Origin: Bufo bufo
Lineage: Eukaryota; Chordata; Amphibia; Anura; Bufonidae
Direction of reading: 5' to 3'
NCBI RefSeq assembly: GCF_905171765.1
Contig: NC_053392.1
Location: forward strand, 401,809,399 to 401,873,398
Length of the DNA stretch: 64,000 nucleotides
The position numbers and the translations under genes were made by a program. Below, in pieces: positions 10,657-19,873 of this stretch. Position 1 is the first letter of the stretch, and each line of letters begins with the position of its first letter. Below the pieces are notes generated by a model. The model did not search any database. It saw only the letters and a program-made list of their open reading frames with translations, and was not told where the DNA came from.

Positions 10657-11105
10657 GTACTTTCACACTAGTGTTTTTCTTTTCCGGTATTGAGTTCCGT
10701 CACAGGGGCTCAATACCGGGAAAAAACTGATCAGTTTTATCCTAATGCATTGTAAATGGAGAGCATTCCATTCAGTATGCATCAGGATGCATCAGTTCAG
10801 TCCCTCTTATGTTTTTTGGCCAGAGAAAATACTGCAGCATGCTGCAGTTTTCTCTCCGGCCATTTGCCAGAATGCCGGATGCGGCATTAATTTCCATTGA
10901 AATGTATTAATGCCGGATCCGGTACTAAGTCTTCCGGAAAACCGGATTCCAGTGCAGACCTTTAAAAATGTAAAAAAAAAAAATACCGGATCAGTTTTTC
11001 CGGATGACAAGCGGAAAGACGGATTCGGTATTGCAATGCATTTGTCAGACGGAGCCGTCTCACAAATGCATCTGTTTGCGTCCGGATTTCCCTTAGGAAA
11101 AAATG
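10657..11105. mobile_element. Probable nested MITE with GGTACTTTCACACTAG end
   Basis: It begins where the right arm of the surrounding MITE breaks off after GCCATTTTAG. It contains many self-complementary blocks: GGTATTGAGTTCCGTCAC, GGGCTCAATACC, GAATGCCGGATGCGGCATTA, AATGCCGGATCCGG, and GTCAGACGGAGCCGTCTCAC. No clear right terminus or target duplication was found. Confidence 0.4.
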
Positions 11106-11169
11106 TGATTTGTTACCACGAAGCACAAGGAAATTCACATTCGGTGTGAATCGAATATTCTTTTTTTCC

Positions 11170-11779
11170 ACTAGGGAGAGGGAGGAGTAGTGACCCCTAG
11201 CTCACCTGGCACTGGCCCCTGGCTGCCCTGACATCCCTAGACGGGCTGCTAACCCGTACGCCGATCACATCCCTAGTCCCTGGCTTACCCTGAAATAAGC
11301 CCTAGGTAGTGAAAAGGGCGGTGCAAGCACTAGTCCTCACCACTGACACCTAGGGTAACAACAGGGAGAGGACAAACAAAACAATCAACAATCCTCGAAG
11401 GGAGACAACAACAACAGGAGTGAACCGAAGAGCCAACAGCTCCAGTTCCAACAGCTCCACAGGAACTCTTGTCCACCTGAGGTCAGAATAGAAGATCTGG
11501 AAGGTAGGTCTAAATCTGGCAACAAGGGAAGCAGAAAGGGATAATATATAGTAGCTGGGAGTGGCTGACAGAACAGCTGAAAGGAAAATCTACAGATTCC
11601 TAAATGGGAAAAAAAGGATGGCAAACCTAAGCAGGAAAACCTGGACAGGAATCCATTCTCACCATTAGGTCATGGAGCGATCCCTTGAGAAACCAAGCGC
11701 ATAGCCACCTGCTGCAACCTTCTGACCCCAGGCACAACAGGGTCAGTGATAGGTCATGGCACCCTCATGAAACCGGGTA
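11170..11779 (-). mobile_element. Gypsy LTR, second copy
   Basis: Bases 11716-11779 match the 3' LTR start at 8830-8884 (GACCCCAGGCACAACAGGGTC shared apart from a few changes). Read on the minus strand the LTR runs from about 11779 to 11170, with a TATA-like TATATATTATCC near 11540. It may be the 5' LTR of the element whose Pol end is at 8885-9171, after loss of most of gag-pol, or an independent copy. No PBS is visible because the MITE abuts it. Confidence 0.5.
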
Positions 11780-11808
11780 ACTCTGCTGATATACATACAA
11801 TGTATGTA

Positions 11809-12746
11809 CAGTACAGACCAAAAGTTTGGACACACCTTCTCATTCAAAGAGTTTTCTTTATTTTCATGACTATGAAGGCATCAAAACTATGAATTAACAC
11901 ATGTGGAATTATATACTTAACAAACAAGTGTGAAACAACTGAAAATATGTCATATTCTAGGTTCTTCAAAGTAGCCACCTTTTGCTTTGATTACTGCTTT
12001 GCACACTCTTGGCATTCTCTTGATGAGCTTCAAGAGGTAGTCCCCTGAAATGGTCTTCCAACAGTCTTGAAGGAGTTCCCAGAGATGCTTAGCACTTGTT
12101 GGCCCTTTTGCCTTCACTCTGCGGTCCAGCTCACGCCAAACCATCTCGATTGGGATCAGGTCCGGTGACTGTGGAGGCCAGGTCATCTGGCGCAGCACCC
12201 CATCACTCTCCTTCATGGTCAAATAGCCCTCGCTTTCAAAGTTTTCCCAATTTTTCGGCTGACTGACTGACCTTCATTTCTTAAAGTAATGTGGCCACTC
12301 GTTTTTCTTTACTTAGCTGCTTTTTTCTTGCCATAATACAAATTCTAACAGTCTGTTCAGTAGGACTATCAGCTGTGTATCCACCTGACTTCTCCTCAAC
12401 GCAACTGATGGTCCCAACCCCATTTATAAGGCAAGAAATCCCACTTATTAAACCTGACAGGGCACACCTGTGAAGTGAAAACCATTTCAGGGGACTACCT
12501 CTTGAAGCTCATCAAGAAAATCCCAAGAGTGTGCAAAGCAGTAATCAAAGCAAAAGGTGGCTACTTTGAAGAACCTAGAATATTACATATTTTCAGTTGT
12601 TTCACACTTGTTTGTTATGTATATAATTCCATATGTGTTAATTCATAGTTTTGATGCCTTCAGTGTGAATCTACAATTTTCATAGTCATGAAAATAAAGA
12701 AAACTCTTTGAATGAGAAGGTGTGTCCAAACTTTTGGTCTGTACTG
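11809..12746 (-). mobile_element. Tc1-A1: internally deleted Tc1-like element, TA target
   Basis: TIRs start CAGTACAGACCAAAAGTTTG at 11809 and end with the complement at 12746, with TA on both sides (11807-11808, 12747-12748). The inverted repeats are unusually long (about 270 bp) because the transposase 3' end occurs at both ends in opposite orientation: 11950-12060 (minus) and 12485-12590 (plus). The same layout is found in Tc1-A2 at 16383-17321, so this folded form has itself multiplied. Confidence 0.9.
11950..12334 (-). pseudogene. Tc1-A1 transposase remnant, catalytic middle deleted
   Basis: On the minus strand the start at 12334 gives MARKK and, in broken frame, the first helix-turn-helix (TLRNEGQSVSRKIGKTLK). 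It then jumps directly to the C-terminal piece PPQSPDLIPIEMVWRELDRR, which carries the last catalytic acidic residue, and ends AKGGYFEEPRI at 11950. The GRPR-like linker and the first two catalytic aspartates are absent. This copy also has frame damage after MARKK. It depends on another source of transposase. Confidence 0.85.
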
Positions 12747-12771
12747 TATGTGTAGATATACTGTATATATA

Positions 12772-14346
12772 CACTGCTCAAAAAAATAAAGGGAACACAT
12801 AAATAACACATCCTAGATCTGAATTAATTAAATATTCTTCTGAAATACTTTGTTCTTTACATAGTTGAATGTGCTGACAACAAAATCACACAAAAATAAA
12901 AAAATGGAAATCAAATTTTTTAACCCATGGAGGTCTGGATTTGGAGTCACACTCAAAATTAAAGTGGAAAAACACACTACAGGCTGATCCAACTTTGATG
13001 TAATGTCCTTAAAACAAGTGAAAATGAGGCTCAGTAGTGTGTGTGGCCTCCACGTGCCTGTATGACCTCCCTACAACGCTTGTTCATGCTCCTGATGAGG
13101 TGGCGGATGTTCTCCTGAGGGATCTCCTCCCAGACCTGGACTAAAGCATCTGCCAACTCCTGGACAGTCTGTGGTGCAATGTGACGTTGGTGGATAGAGC
13201 GAGACATGATGTCCCAGATGTGCTCAATTGGATTCAGGTCTGGAAAACGGGCGGGCCAGTCCATAGCATCCATGCCTTCGTCTTGCAGGAACTGCTGACA
13301 CACTCCAGCCACATGAGGTCTAGCATTGTCTTGCATTAGGAGGAACCCAGGGCCAACCGCAATAGCAAATGGTCTCACAAGGGGTCTGAGGATCTCATCT
13401 CGGTACCTAATGGCAGTCAGGCTACCTCTGGCGAGCACATGGAGGGCTGTGCGGCCCTCCAAAGAAATGCCACCTCACACCATTACTGACCCAATGCCAA
13501 ACCGGTCATGCTGGAGGATGTTGCAGGGAGCAGAATGTTCTCCACGGCGTCTCCAGACTCTGTCACGTCTGTCACATGTGCTCAGTGTGAACCTGCTTTC
13601 CTCTGTGAAGAGCACAGGGCGCCAGTGGCGAATTTGCCAATCTTGGTGTTCTCTGGTAAATGCCAAACGTCCTGCACGGTGTTGGGCTGTAAGCACAACC
13701 CCCACCTGTGGACGTCGGGCCCTCATATTACCCTCATGGAGTCTGTTTCTGACCGTTTGAGCAGACACATGCACATTTGTGGCCTGCTGGAGGTCATTTT
13801 GCAGGGCTCTGGCAGTGCTCCTCCTGTTCCTCCTTGCACAAAGGCGGAGGTAGCGGTCCTGCTGCTGGGTTGTTGCCCTCCTACGGCCTCCTCCATGTCT
13901 CCTGATGTACTGGCCTGTCTCCTGGTAGCGCCTCCATGCTCTGGACACTACGCTGACACACAGCAAACCTTCTTGCCACAGCTCGCATTGATGTGCCATC
14001 CTGGATAAGCTGCACTACCTGAGCCACTTGTGTGGGTTGTAGACTCCGTCTCATGCTACCACTAGAGTAAAAGCACCGCCAGCATTCAAAAGTGACCAGA
14101 ACATCAGCCAAGAAGCATAGGAACTGAGAAGTGTCTGTGGTCACCACCTGCAGAACCACTCCTTTATTGGGGGTGTCTTGCTAATTGCCTATAATTTCCA
14201 CCTGTTGTCTATCCCATTTGCACAACAGCATGTGAAATTTATTGTCACTCAGTGTTGCTTCCTAAGTGGACAGTTTGATTTCACAGAAGTGTGATTGATT
14301 GGAGTTACATTGTGTTGTTTAAGTGTTCCCTTTATTTTTTTGAGCA

Positions 14347-14349
<3 letters not shown>
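12772..14349 (-). mobile_element. Tc1-B1: full-length Tc1-like element
   Basis: The TIR starts CACTGCTCAAAAAAATAAAG at 12772 and ends with its complement at 14349, flanked by TA at 12770-12771 and 14350-14351. The right flank is a (TA)n run leading into the Helitron H1 5' end. It holds one transposase gene on the minus strand. A truncated relative, Tc1-B2, lies at 29421-30566. Confidence 0.92.
13031..14054 (-). pseudogene. Tc1-B1 DD34E transposase, inactivated
   Basis: The frame starts [14 protein letters not shown] at 14054. The N-terminal paired helix-turn-helix region carries a 2-bp deletion at about 13959-13965 relative to Tc1-B2, shifting the frame after RRFAV. The catalytic core follows: FTEESRFTL (the first catalytic D is E here, D in Tc1-B2), MQDNARPH and [11 protein letters not shown], with 34 residues between second and third. 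A tryptophan codon in SVMVWGG is TGA near 13473. It ends EVIQARGGHTHY. Three lesions make it a pseudogene. Confidence 0.92.

Positions 14350-14379
<30 letters not shown>
14350..14379. repeat. (TA)n microsatellite
   Basis: An uninterrupted TA run between the Tc1-B1 end and the Helitron H1 start. A similar run follows Tc1-B2 at 30565-30596. Confidence 0.9.
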
Positions 14380-14382
<3 letters not shown>

Positions 14383-14802
14383 TATATATATAAAAATTGG
14401 TGGGCACTGTGGAGGTCAATGTTAAAGGGGCGGGCACTGTGAAGGTCACTGTTAAAGGGGAAGGCACTGTGCAGATCACTGTTAAAGATGTGGTCACTGT
14501 TAAAGGGGCGGGCACTGTGGAGGTCACTATTAAAGGGGCAGGCACTGTGGAGGTCAATGTTAAAAGGGTGGCCACTGTGGAGGTCAATGTTAAAAAGGCG
14601 GCCAGCTTAGAGGTCACTGTTAAAGGGGCGGGCACTGTGGAGGTCACTGTTAAAGTGGTGGGCACTGTGGAGGTCATTGTTAAAGGGGCGGGTACTGTAG
14701 AGGTCACTGTTATGGGGGAAACTGTTGATATCTTTTTATGACACAGAAACATAAAATGAAAAAGATGAAATATGCCCGGGCGAAGCCGGGTCCTTCTGCT
14801 AG
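14380..14802 (+). mobile_element. Helitron H1 (short, non-autonomous)
   Basis: The start TCTTATATATATAAAAATTG and the end CTAG (14799-14802) followed by T are Helitron termini. Eight bases before CTAG is a hairpin, CCCGG GCGAAG CCGGG (14775-14790), the expected 3' subterminal stem. Most of the interior is the 30-bp minisatellite, and the usual 5' leader is missing. There is no Rep/helicase gene, so it is non-autonomous. Six bases further on (14809) the 5' end of the next copy, H2, begins. Confidence 0.8.
14400..14714 (+). repeat. ~30-bp Helitron minisatellite (H1)
   Basis: Units of the form GGTCACTGTTAAAGGGG CGGGCACTGTGGA, mostly 30 bp, so both strands stay open in several frames and give artefactual peptides with 10-residue periods. 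The same repeat fills H2 to H7. Confidence 0.95.
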
Positions 14803-14823
14803 TTTCTTTCTCTTATATATATA

Positions 14824-16380
14824 CAGTCGTGGCCAAAATTTTTGAGAATGACAAAAATATTAGTTTTCACAAAGTTTGCTGCTAAACTGCTTTTAGATCT
14901 TTGTTTCAGTTGTTTCTGTGATGTCATGAAATATAATTACATGCACTTCATACGTTTCAAAGGCTTTTATCGACAATTACATAACATTGATGCAAAGAGT
15001 CAGTATTTGCAGTGTTGGCCCTTCTTTTTCAGGACCTCTGCAATTCGACTGGGCATGCTCTCAATCAACTTTTGGGCCAATTCCTGACTGATAGCAAACC
15101 ATTCTTTCATAATCACTTCTTGAAGTTTGTCAGAATTAGTGGGTTTTTGTTTGTCCACCCGCCTCTTGAGGATTGACCACAAGTTCTCAATGGGATTAAG
15201 ATCTGGGGAGTTTCCAGGCCATGGACCCAAAATGTCAACGTTTTGGTCCCCGAGCCACTTAGTTATCACTTTTGCCTTATGGCACGGTGCTCCATCGTGC
15301 TGGAAAATGCATTGTTCTTCAACAAACTGTTGTTGGATTGTTGGAAGAAGTTGCTGTTGGAGGGTGTTTTGGTACCATTCTTTATTCATGGCTGTGTTTT
15401 TGGGCAAAATTGTGAGTGAGCCCACTCCCTTGGATGAGAAGCAACCCCACACATGAATGGTCTCAGGATGCTTTACTGTTGGCATGACACAGGACTGATG
15501 GTAGCGCTCACCTTTTCTTCTCCGGACAAGCCTTTTTCCAGATGCCCCAAACAATCGGAAAGTGGCTTCATCGGAGAATATGACTTTGCCCCAGTCCTCA
15601 GCAGTCCATTCACCATACTTTCTGCAGAAGATCAATCTGTCCCTGATGTTTCTTTTGGAGAGAAGTGGCTTCTTTGCTGCCCTTCTTGACACCAGGACAT
15701 CTTCCAAAAGTCTTCGCCTCACTGTGCGTGCAGATGCGCTCACACCTGCCTGCTGCCATTCCTGAGCAAGCTCTGCACTGGTGGCACTCCGATCCCGCAG
15801 CTGAATCCTCTTTAGGAGACGATCCTGCCGCTTGCTGGACTTTCTTGGACGCCCTGAAGCCTTTTTAACAAGAATTGAACCTCTTTCCTTGAAGTTCTTG
15901 ATGATCCTATAAATTGTTGATTGAGGTGCAATCTTAGTAGTTACAATATCCTTGCCTGTGAAGCCATTTTCATGCAACGCAATGATGGCTGCACGCGTTT
16001 CTTTGCAGGTCACCATGGTTAACAATGGAAGAACAATGATTTCAAGCATCACCCTCCTTTTAACATGTCAAGTCTGCCATTTTAACCCAATCAGCCTGAC
16101 ATAATGATCTCCAGCCTTGTGCTCGTCAACATTATCACGTGAGTTAACAAGACGATTACTGAAATGATCTCAGCAGGTCCTTTAATGACAGCAATGAAAT
16201 GCAGTGGAAAGTTTTTTTGGGTATTAAGTAAATTTTCATGGCAAAGAAGGACTATGCAATTCATCTGATCACTCTTCATAACATTCTGGAGTATATGCAA
16301 ATTGCGATTATAAAAACTGAATCAGCAACTTTTCCAATTTCCAATATTTATGTAATTCTCAAAACTTTTGGCCACGACTG
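14824..16380 (-). mobile_element. Tc1-D: full-length DD35E Tc1-like element
   Basis: The TIR starts CAGTCGTGGCCAAAATTTTT at 14824 and ends with the complement at 16380, flanked by TA (14822-14823 and 16381-16382). It sits in the TATATATA start of Helitron H2. Its right-hand TA is shared with the left TA of Tc1-A2, which therefore inserted into the Tc1-D target duplication or the reverse. Inner and outer copies of TTTGAGAAT- and CAAA-type motifs suggest IR/DR ends. Confidence 0.93.
15000..16016 (-). CDS. Tc1-D transposase, apparently intact (DD35E)
   Basis: One open frame of about 338 codons. I chose MVTCKETRAAI at 16016 because its context AACCATGG is strong and homologues begin with a short basic helix-turn-helix; an upstream ATG at 16052 is also in frame. 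Two helix-turn-helix units (residues about 5-110) surround the AT-hook-like SGRPRKSS. The catalytic core has SDEATFRL, QHDGAPCH and DLNPIENLW with 35 residues between the second and third acidic residues. The end is KKKGQHCKY. It would cut and paste Tc1-D at TA sites in the nucleus. No stop or shift is seen; expression is unknown. Confidence 0.92.
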   Translation of the reverse strand: MVTCKETRAAIIALHENGFTGKDIVTTKIAPQSTIYRIIKNFKERGSILVKKASGRPRKSSKRQDRLLKRIQLRDRSATSAELAQEWQQAGVSASARTVRRRLLEDVLVSRRAAKKPLLSKRNIRDRLIFCRKYGEWTAEDWGKVIFSDEATFRLFGASGKRLVRRRKGERYHQSCVMPTVKHPETIHVWGCFSSKGVGSLTILPKNTAMNKEWYQNTLQQQLLPTIQQQFVEEQCIFQHDGAPCHKAKVITKWLGDQNVDILGPWPGNSPDLNPIENLWSILKRRVDKQKPTNSDKLQEVIMKEWFAISQELAQKLIESMPSRIAEVLKKKGQHCKY

Positions 16381-16382
16381 TA

Positions 16383-17321
16383 CAGTACAGACCAAAAGTT
16401 TGGACACACCTTCTCATTCAAAGAGTTTTCTTTATTTTCATGACTATGAAAATTGTAGATTCACACTGAAGGCATCAAAACTATGAATTAACACATGTGG
16501 AATTATATACATAACAAACAATTGTGAAACCACTGAAAATATGTAATATTCTAGGTTCTTCAAAGTAGCCACCTTTTGCTTTGATTACTGCTTTGCACAC
16601 TCTTGGCATTCTCTTGATGAGCTTCAAGAGGTAATCTCCTGAAATGGTTTTCACTTCACAGGTGTGCCCTGTCAGGTTTAATAAGTTGGATTTCTTGCCT
16701 TATAAATGGGGTTAGGACCATCAGTTGCATTGAGGAGAAGTCGGGTGGATACACAGCTGATAGTCCTACTGAATAGACTGTTAGAATTTGTATTATGGCA
16801 AGAAAAAAGCAGCTAAGTAAAGAAAAACAAGTAGCCATCGTTACTTTAAGAAATGAAGGTCAGTCAGTCAGCCGAAAAATTGGGAAAACTTTGAAAGTAA
16901 GGGCTATTTGACCATGAAGGAGAGTGATGGGGTGCTGCGCCAGATGACCTGGCCTCCACAGTCACCGGACCTGAACCCAATCGAGATGGTTTGGGGTGAG
17001 CTGGACCGCAGAGTGAAGGCAAAAGGGCCAACAAGTGCTAAGCATCTCTGGGAACTCCTTCAAGACTGTTGGAAGACCATTTCAGGGGACTACCTCTTGA
17101 AGCTCATCAAGAGAATGCCAAGAGTGTGCAAAGCAGTAATCAAAGCAAAAGGTGGCTACTTTGAAGAACCTAGAATATGACATATTTTCAGTTGTTTCAC
17201 ACTTGTTTGTTATGTATATAATTCCACATGTGTTAATTCATAGTTTTGATGCCTTCATAGTCATGAAAATAAAGAAAACTCTTTGAATGAGAAGGTGTGT
17301 CCAAACTTTTGGTCTGTACTG
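16383..17321 (+). mobile_element. Tc1-A2: second internally deleted Tc1-A copy
   Basis: Same TIR as Tc1-A1 (CAGTACAGACC), bounded by TA at 16381-16382 and 17322-17323, in the opposite orientation. It has the same inverted duplication of the transposase 3' end at both termini and the same central deletion. Together with Tc1-D it separates the first 15 bp of Helitron H2 from the rest. Confidence 0.92.
16795..17180 (+). pseudogene. Tc1-A2 transposase remnant
   Basis: MARKKQLSKEKQVAIVTLRN at 16795 gives a clean first helix-turn-helix for about 38 codons and then stops at a TGA near 16909. The next frame starts MTMKESDGVLRQM at 16908 and carries only the C-terminal fifth, PDLNPIEMVWGELDRR to YFEEPRI. 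The deletion point is the same as in Tc1-A1, which shows it was inherited rather than independent. Two catalytic aspartates are missing. Confidence 0.9.
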
Positions 17322-17674
17322 TATATATAAAAATGAGTTTCTGTCTGTCTGTCTAGACGGCTCTCTGGACTTTCTTTATGCATGACCAAACAACTAGACC
17401 GATCTTCACCATATTTGGCACACAGGTACATCAGGTATTTGGGAAGGTTTTAGACCAGGTCTCAGCTATCTAGGATGTACCGTTCCTGAGATATTCCCCG
17501 AAAATGACCTGCATTAGCCAATAGAAGCCAGCAAGCCTTTCACTTAAATCCGAACTGCCATTTACACGGTCATATGTCCCTTATTAGCCAATAGAAGCTC
17601 ACAGGTCCTACTCCAGGTTGCCACAACAACTGATCACAGGTTTTAGCAGTTCGCAGGTCTTTAAACATTCAGTC
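17322..17674 (+). mobile_element. Helitron H2, 5' segment
   Basis: TATATAAAAATGAGTTTCTG at 17324, then CTGTCTGTCTAGACG and a ~320-bp leader (GATCTTCACCATATTTGGCA, ACCGTTCCTGAGATATTCCC and so on), is the conserved 5' part of these Helitrons. The TC start is at 14809, displaced by Tc1-D and Tc1-A2. H2 is split after ATATGATCTATGATG (17675-17689) by the PLE-2 insertion and resumes at 28216. Confidence 0.8.
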
Positions 17675-17765
17675 ATATGATCTATGATGCAAATGATGAA
17701 TCCCAGCAGCTGTGTCTATTGTAGAATAAGCTTCTTTTTATTTCTTCATAAAGCAGAAAGTCCTA

Positions 17766-17812
17766 CAACCAGGACGCTTTTCGGCATGCAAGCCTTTTTC
17801 AACAGGTACATC
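17766..17812 (-). ncRNA. Degenerate hammerhead-like motif, PLE-2 minus copy
   Basis: The minus strand reads CCTGTTGA, AAAAGGC TTGCAT GCC, GAAAAGCGTCC. The order CUGNNGA, stem II, GAAA, GCGUC matches the hammerhead layout, but the core deviates (CUGUUGA) and no convincing stem I was found. It corresponds to the plus-strand motif at 28011-28050. Confidence 0.35.
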
Positions 17813-17906
17813 CAAAAAATAAATTAAAGCTTATAAAGGGTCTAGTACCGCCCATTAGTGACGTCTCCACCCTTTTTGATGGGTGGTATTTTAAATAATT
17901 AATCAA

Positions 17907-18977
17907 TCAATTAGTAACCAAGTAACAGCAAGTGAAACAAAGTAACATATGGCACAGGTTACATTCTACCTTGTTGAAGAATCTATAAGTCCTTTTCATC
18001 ACAAGGCAGCGGTCTAAAAAGAATACATGAAAAGTATATTGAGTGTATATATGTATTTCACATATTGACAACAAAATCTCATAAATGTACGACTTCATAC
18101 TCCCTATTAAGTCCCCTTGGGTACAGTGTATCCAGGGTATGGATCCAAAAAGCCTCTCTTCTAAGGAGAAGCTTTTTGACATCCCCCCTCTCCTTGGTCT
18201 CTTCACCTGTTCTAATACTTGAAAACGCAATTGTGCAACAGTATGTTTGTGTTTCTCAAAATGACATGGAACCGGTAGCATAAGTTTTTTTTTCCTAATA
18301 TCAGATTTATGTTTACTGATACGATCCTTCACTGCCTGCATTGTCTCACCCACATATAATAGGCCACAAGGACATTTAATAAGGTATATAACATTTGCAG
18401 AATCACAGGTAAAAAAAACTTTTACTCCAAAACTTTTACCAGTGTGTGGGTGATAAAACAAAGGGCCTTTAATTACATGAGAGCACTGTAAGACAATGCA
18501 GGCAGGGGGATGTACCCATCCGTGGCGTGGATATCCGCTGTTGTTTCAGTATTGTTTTTGTACTACCTAAATCTGCATGAACCAATTTATCGCGATAATT
18601 TAAATTCTTTTTATTGCAGATGAGAGGTGAGTGTTTAAATTCATCAACTTGAGGATAAGCTTTGTTCAGCAGGTGCCAATGCTTCCTGACTATATTGTCA
18701 ATACCTACATTAAATGGATGAAACTTATGAATAAAAGCTATCCTAGATTTACCTACATCTGGTGAAGTCCTCTCCCCTTCTATCCCTTCTCTAACTGTTT
18801 TCAGAATAGTTAATGGATAACCACGTTCACAAAATCTCTCTGTCATTTCTGTCATTCTATTCTTATATTTTGTAAAGCTGGATCTGAGACTATTCGTTTT
18901 ACTCTTTGATATTGTGATTTTGAAATGGCTTTTTTAAAGGTCGATGGGTGGGCACTTTTAAAATGTAATATACTATT
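17907..18977 (-). pseudogene. PLE-2 minus copy: linker, cysteine motif and GIY-YIG endonuclease
   Basis: C-terminal part of the polyprotein on the minus strand. It reads FKSAHPSTFKKAISKSQYQR at the left DIRS boundary, the fingerprint ERFCERGYPLTILKTVREG, a cysteine cluster SPCLHC, then, after a frame change at about 18465-18485, the endonuclease VIYLIKCPCGLLYVGETMQ with ISKHKSDIRKKK, and the WIHCTQGDL region. The frame change occurs at the same place in the plus copy. Upstream coding continues at 24334 on the far side of the DIRS element. Confidence 0.85.
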
Positions 18978-19135
18978 CCCTTACGTCCTCAACAGCAGCA
19001 CAGATGGGGTTAACTGCCCCTGTGGACTGGTAGGACCGGCGGAATTTTAATGAGCCCAAGAACCAATAAACGATCTTCAGCTCCCTGAAAGGGAGGAGAT
19101 CACCCCCCAGCCCACCGTGTTTTTTTCTGTCCTCT
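18978..19135. repeat. DIRS left inverted terminal repeat
   Basis: Begins CCCTTACGTCCTCAACAGCA and continues through GACTGGTAGGACCGGCGGAA and CTTCAGCTCCCTGAAAGGGA. The complement is found at 24163-24305. Confidence 0.93.
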
Positions 19136-19873
19136 GGACAGGTGGACTGGCGTCTCGCTCCCTCTCTGGGAGCTGAAGATTGCTTAGGGGTTATTTTCCC
19201 CTCCTTAAGCTTAGCTCGCTTTCTATGGATCTCAGTGCCTTTATTTTAGGCCTGATCATGGCGATTTCGGTCTGGGGTACCGTCGGGGAGGGGGGCGCCC
19301 CCTCCCCTCTTCTCTCATCATCTGTAGACGGTGCTCCGTCCCTCCGTTACCGCATGTGTGCGGCGCTATGGGCGCCGCCATTTTCCGGAAGTGACGCACC
19401 CTAGGTGCGCTACGTGACATCCGGTTTTCCGAAGCGTTGCGGTGATGTATAAAACTCACCTTTCTTTTAAACTGGCTCCCTAGAAGGACATCCTGGACTT
19501 AGGATTAGTCTGGGGAGACAATTTTCGTATAGGTAGAGCCAGTATAGGCTCTGGTTTTTCTACAAGAAAAAAAAAAAAAAAAAGGGAGTGGTGCTGATCT
19601 CGTTTCAGGAACCCGCCCATTGGGCGGGGCTTCCTCCTTTCAAGCGCCCAGAGCCCATCAGTCAGTGCTCTAGTTGCGTTGCTTTCACAAGTTAGCTCCA
19701 GAGCTCTCCTGTGCTTTGTGATATTCCTCCAGTATTGCTTTGCTTGGGTTTTGTACTTCCTCTTCTTTCAGCTCTATTTCTTCTAGTGCTGGTGGGCCCC
19801 CTTAAGGTCTGTTTTTCTCCACCTCCTGATATTGTAGGTGTTATGACCTGTTTTGTTTCTTCCATTACAGACT

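Larger units (their letters stand above)
9172..11160. mobile_element. Long-TIR hAT-like MITE inserted in the gypsy remnant
   Basis: The left end TAGAGATGAACGAA resembles hAT ends. Inverted arms are visible: 9274-9386 (AAAATGGCGGCTACACGTGT, then GGCGGGATCACCC) is the complement of 10545-10656 (GGGTGATCCCGCCTTCC, then CACACGTGCAGCAGCCATTTT). The interior holds a ~74-bp tandem array, and the right arm is broken by another MITE near 10657. The right end is diverged or recombined, and no target duplication was found, so the right limit is approximate. Confidence 0.5.

Noticed and set aside
12291..12473. Plus-strand frame MATRFSLLSCFFLA resembling a signal peptide
   Set aside because: Exact antisense of the Tc1-A1 transposase start; the same artefact occurs antisense at 16656-16838 in Tc1-A2.
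14249..14752. Long open frames on both strands across the minisatellite
   Set aside because: Product of a 30-bp unit without stops; no domain, start context or codon constraint, and the same on both strands.
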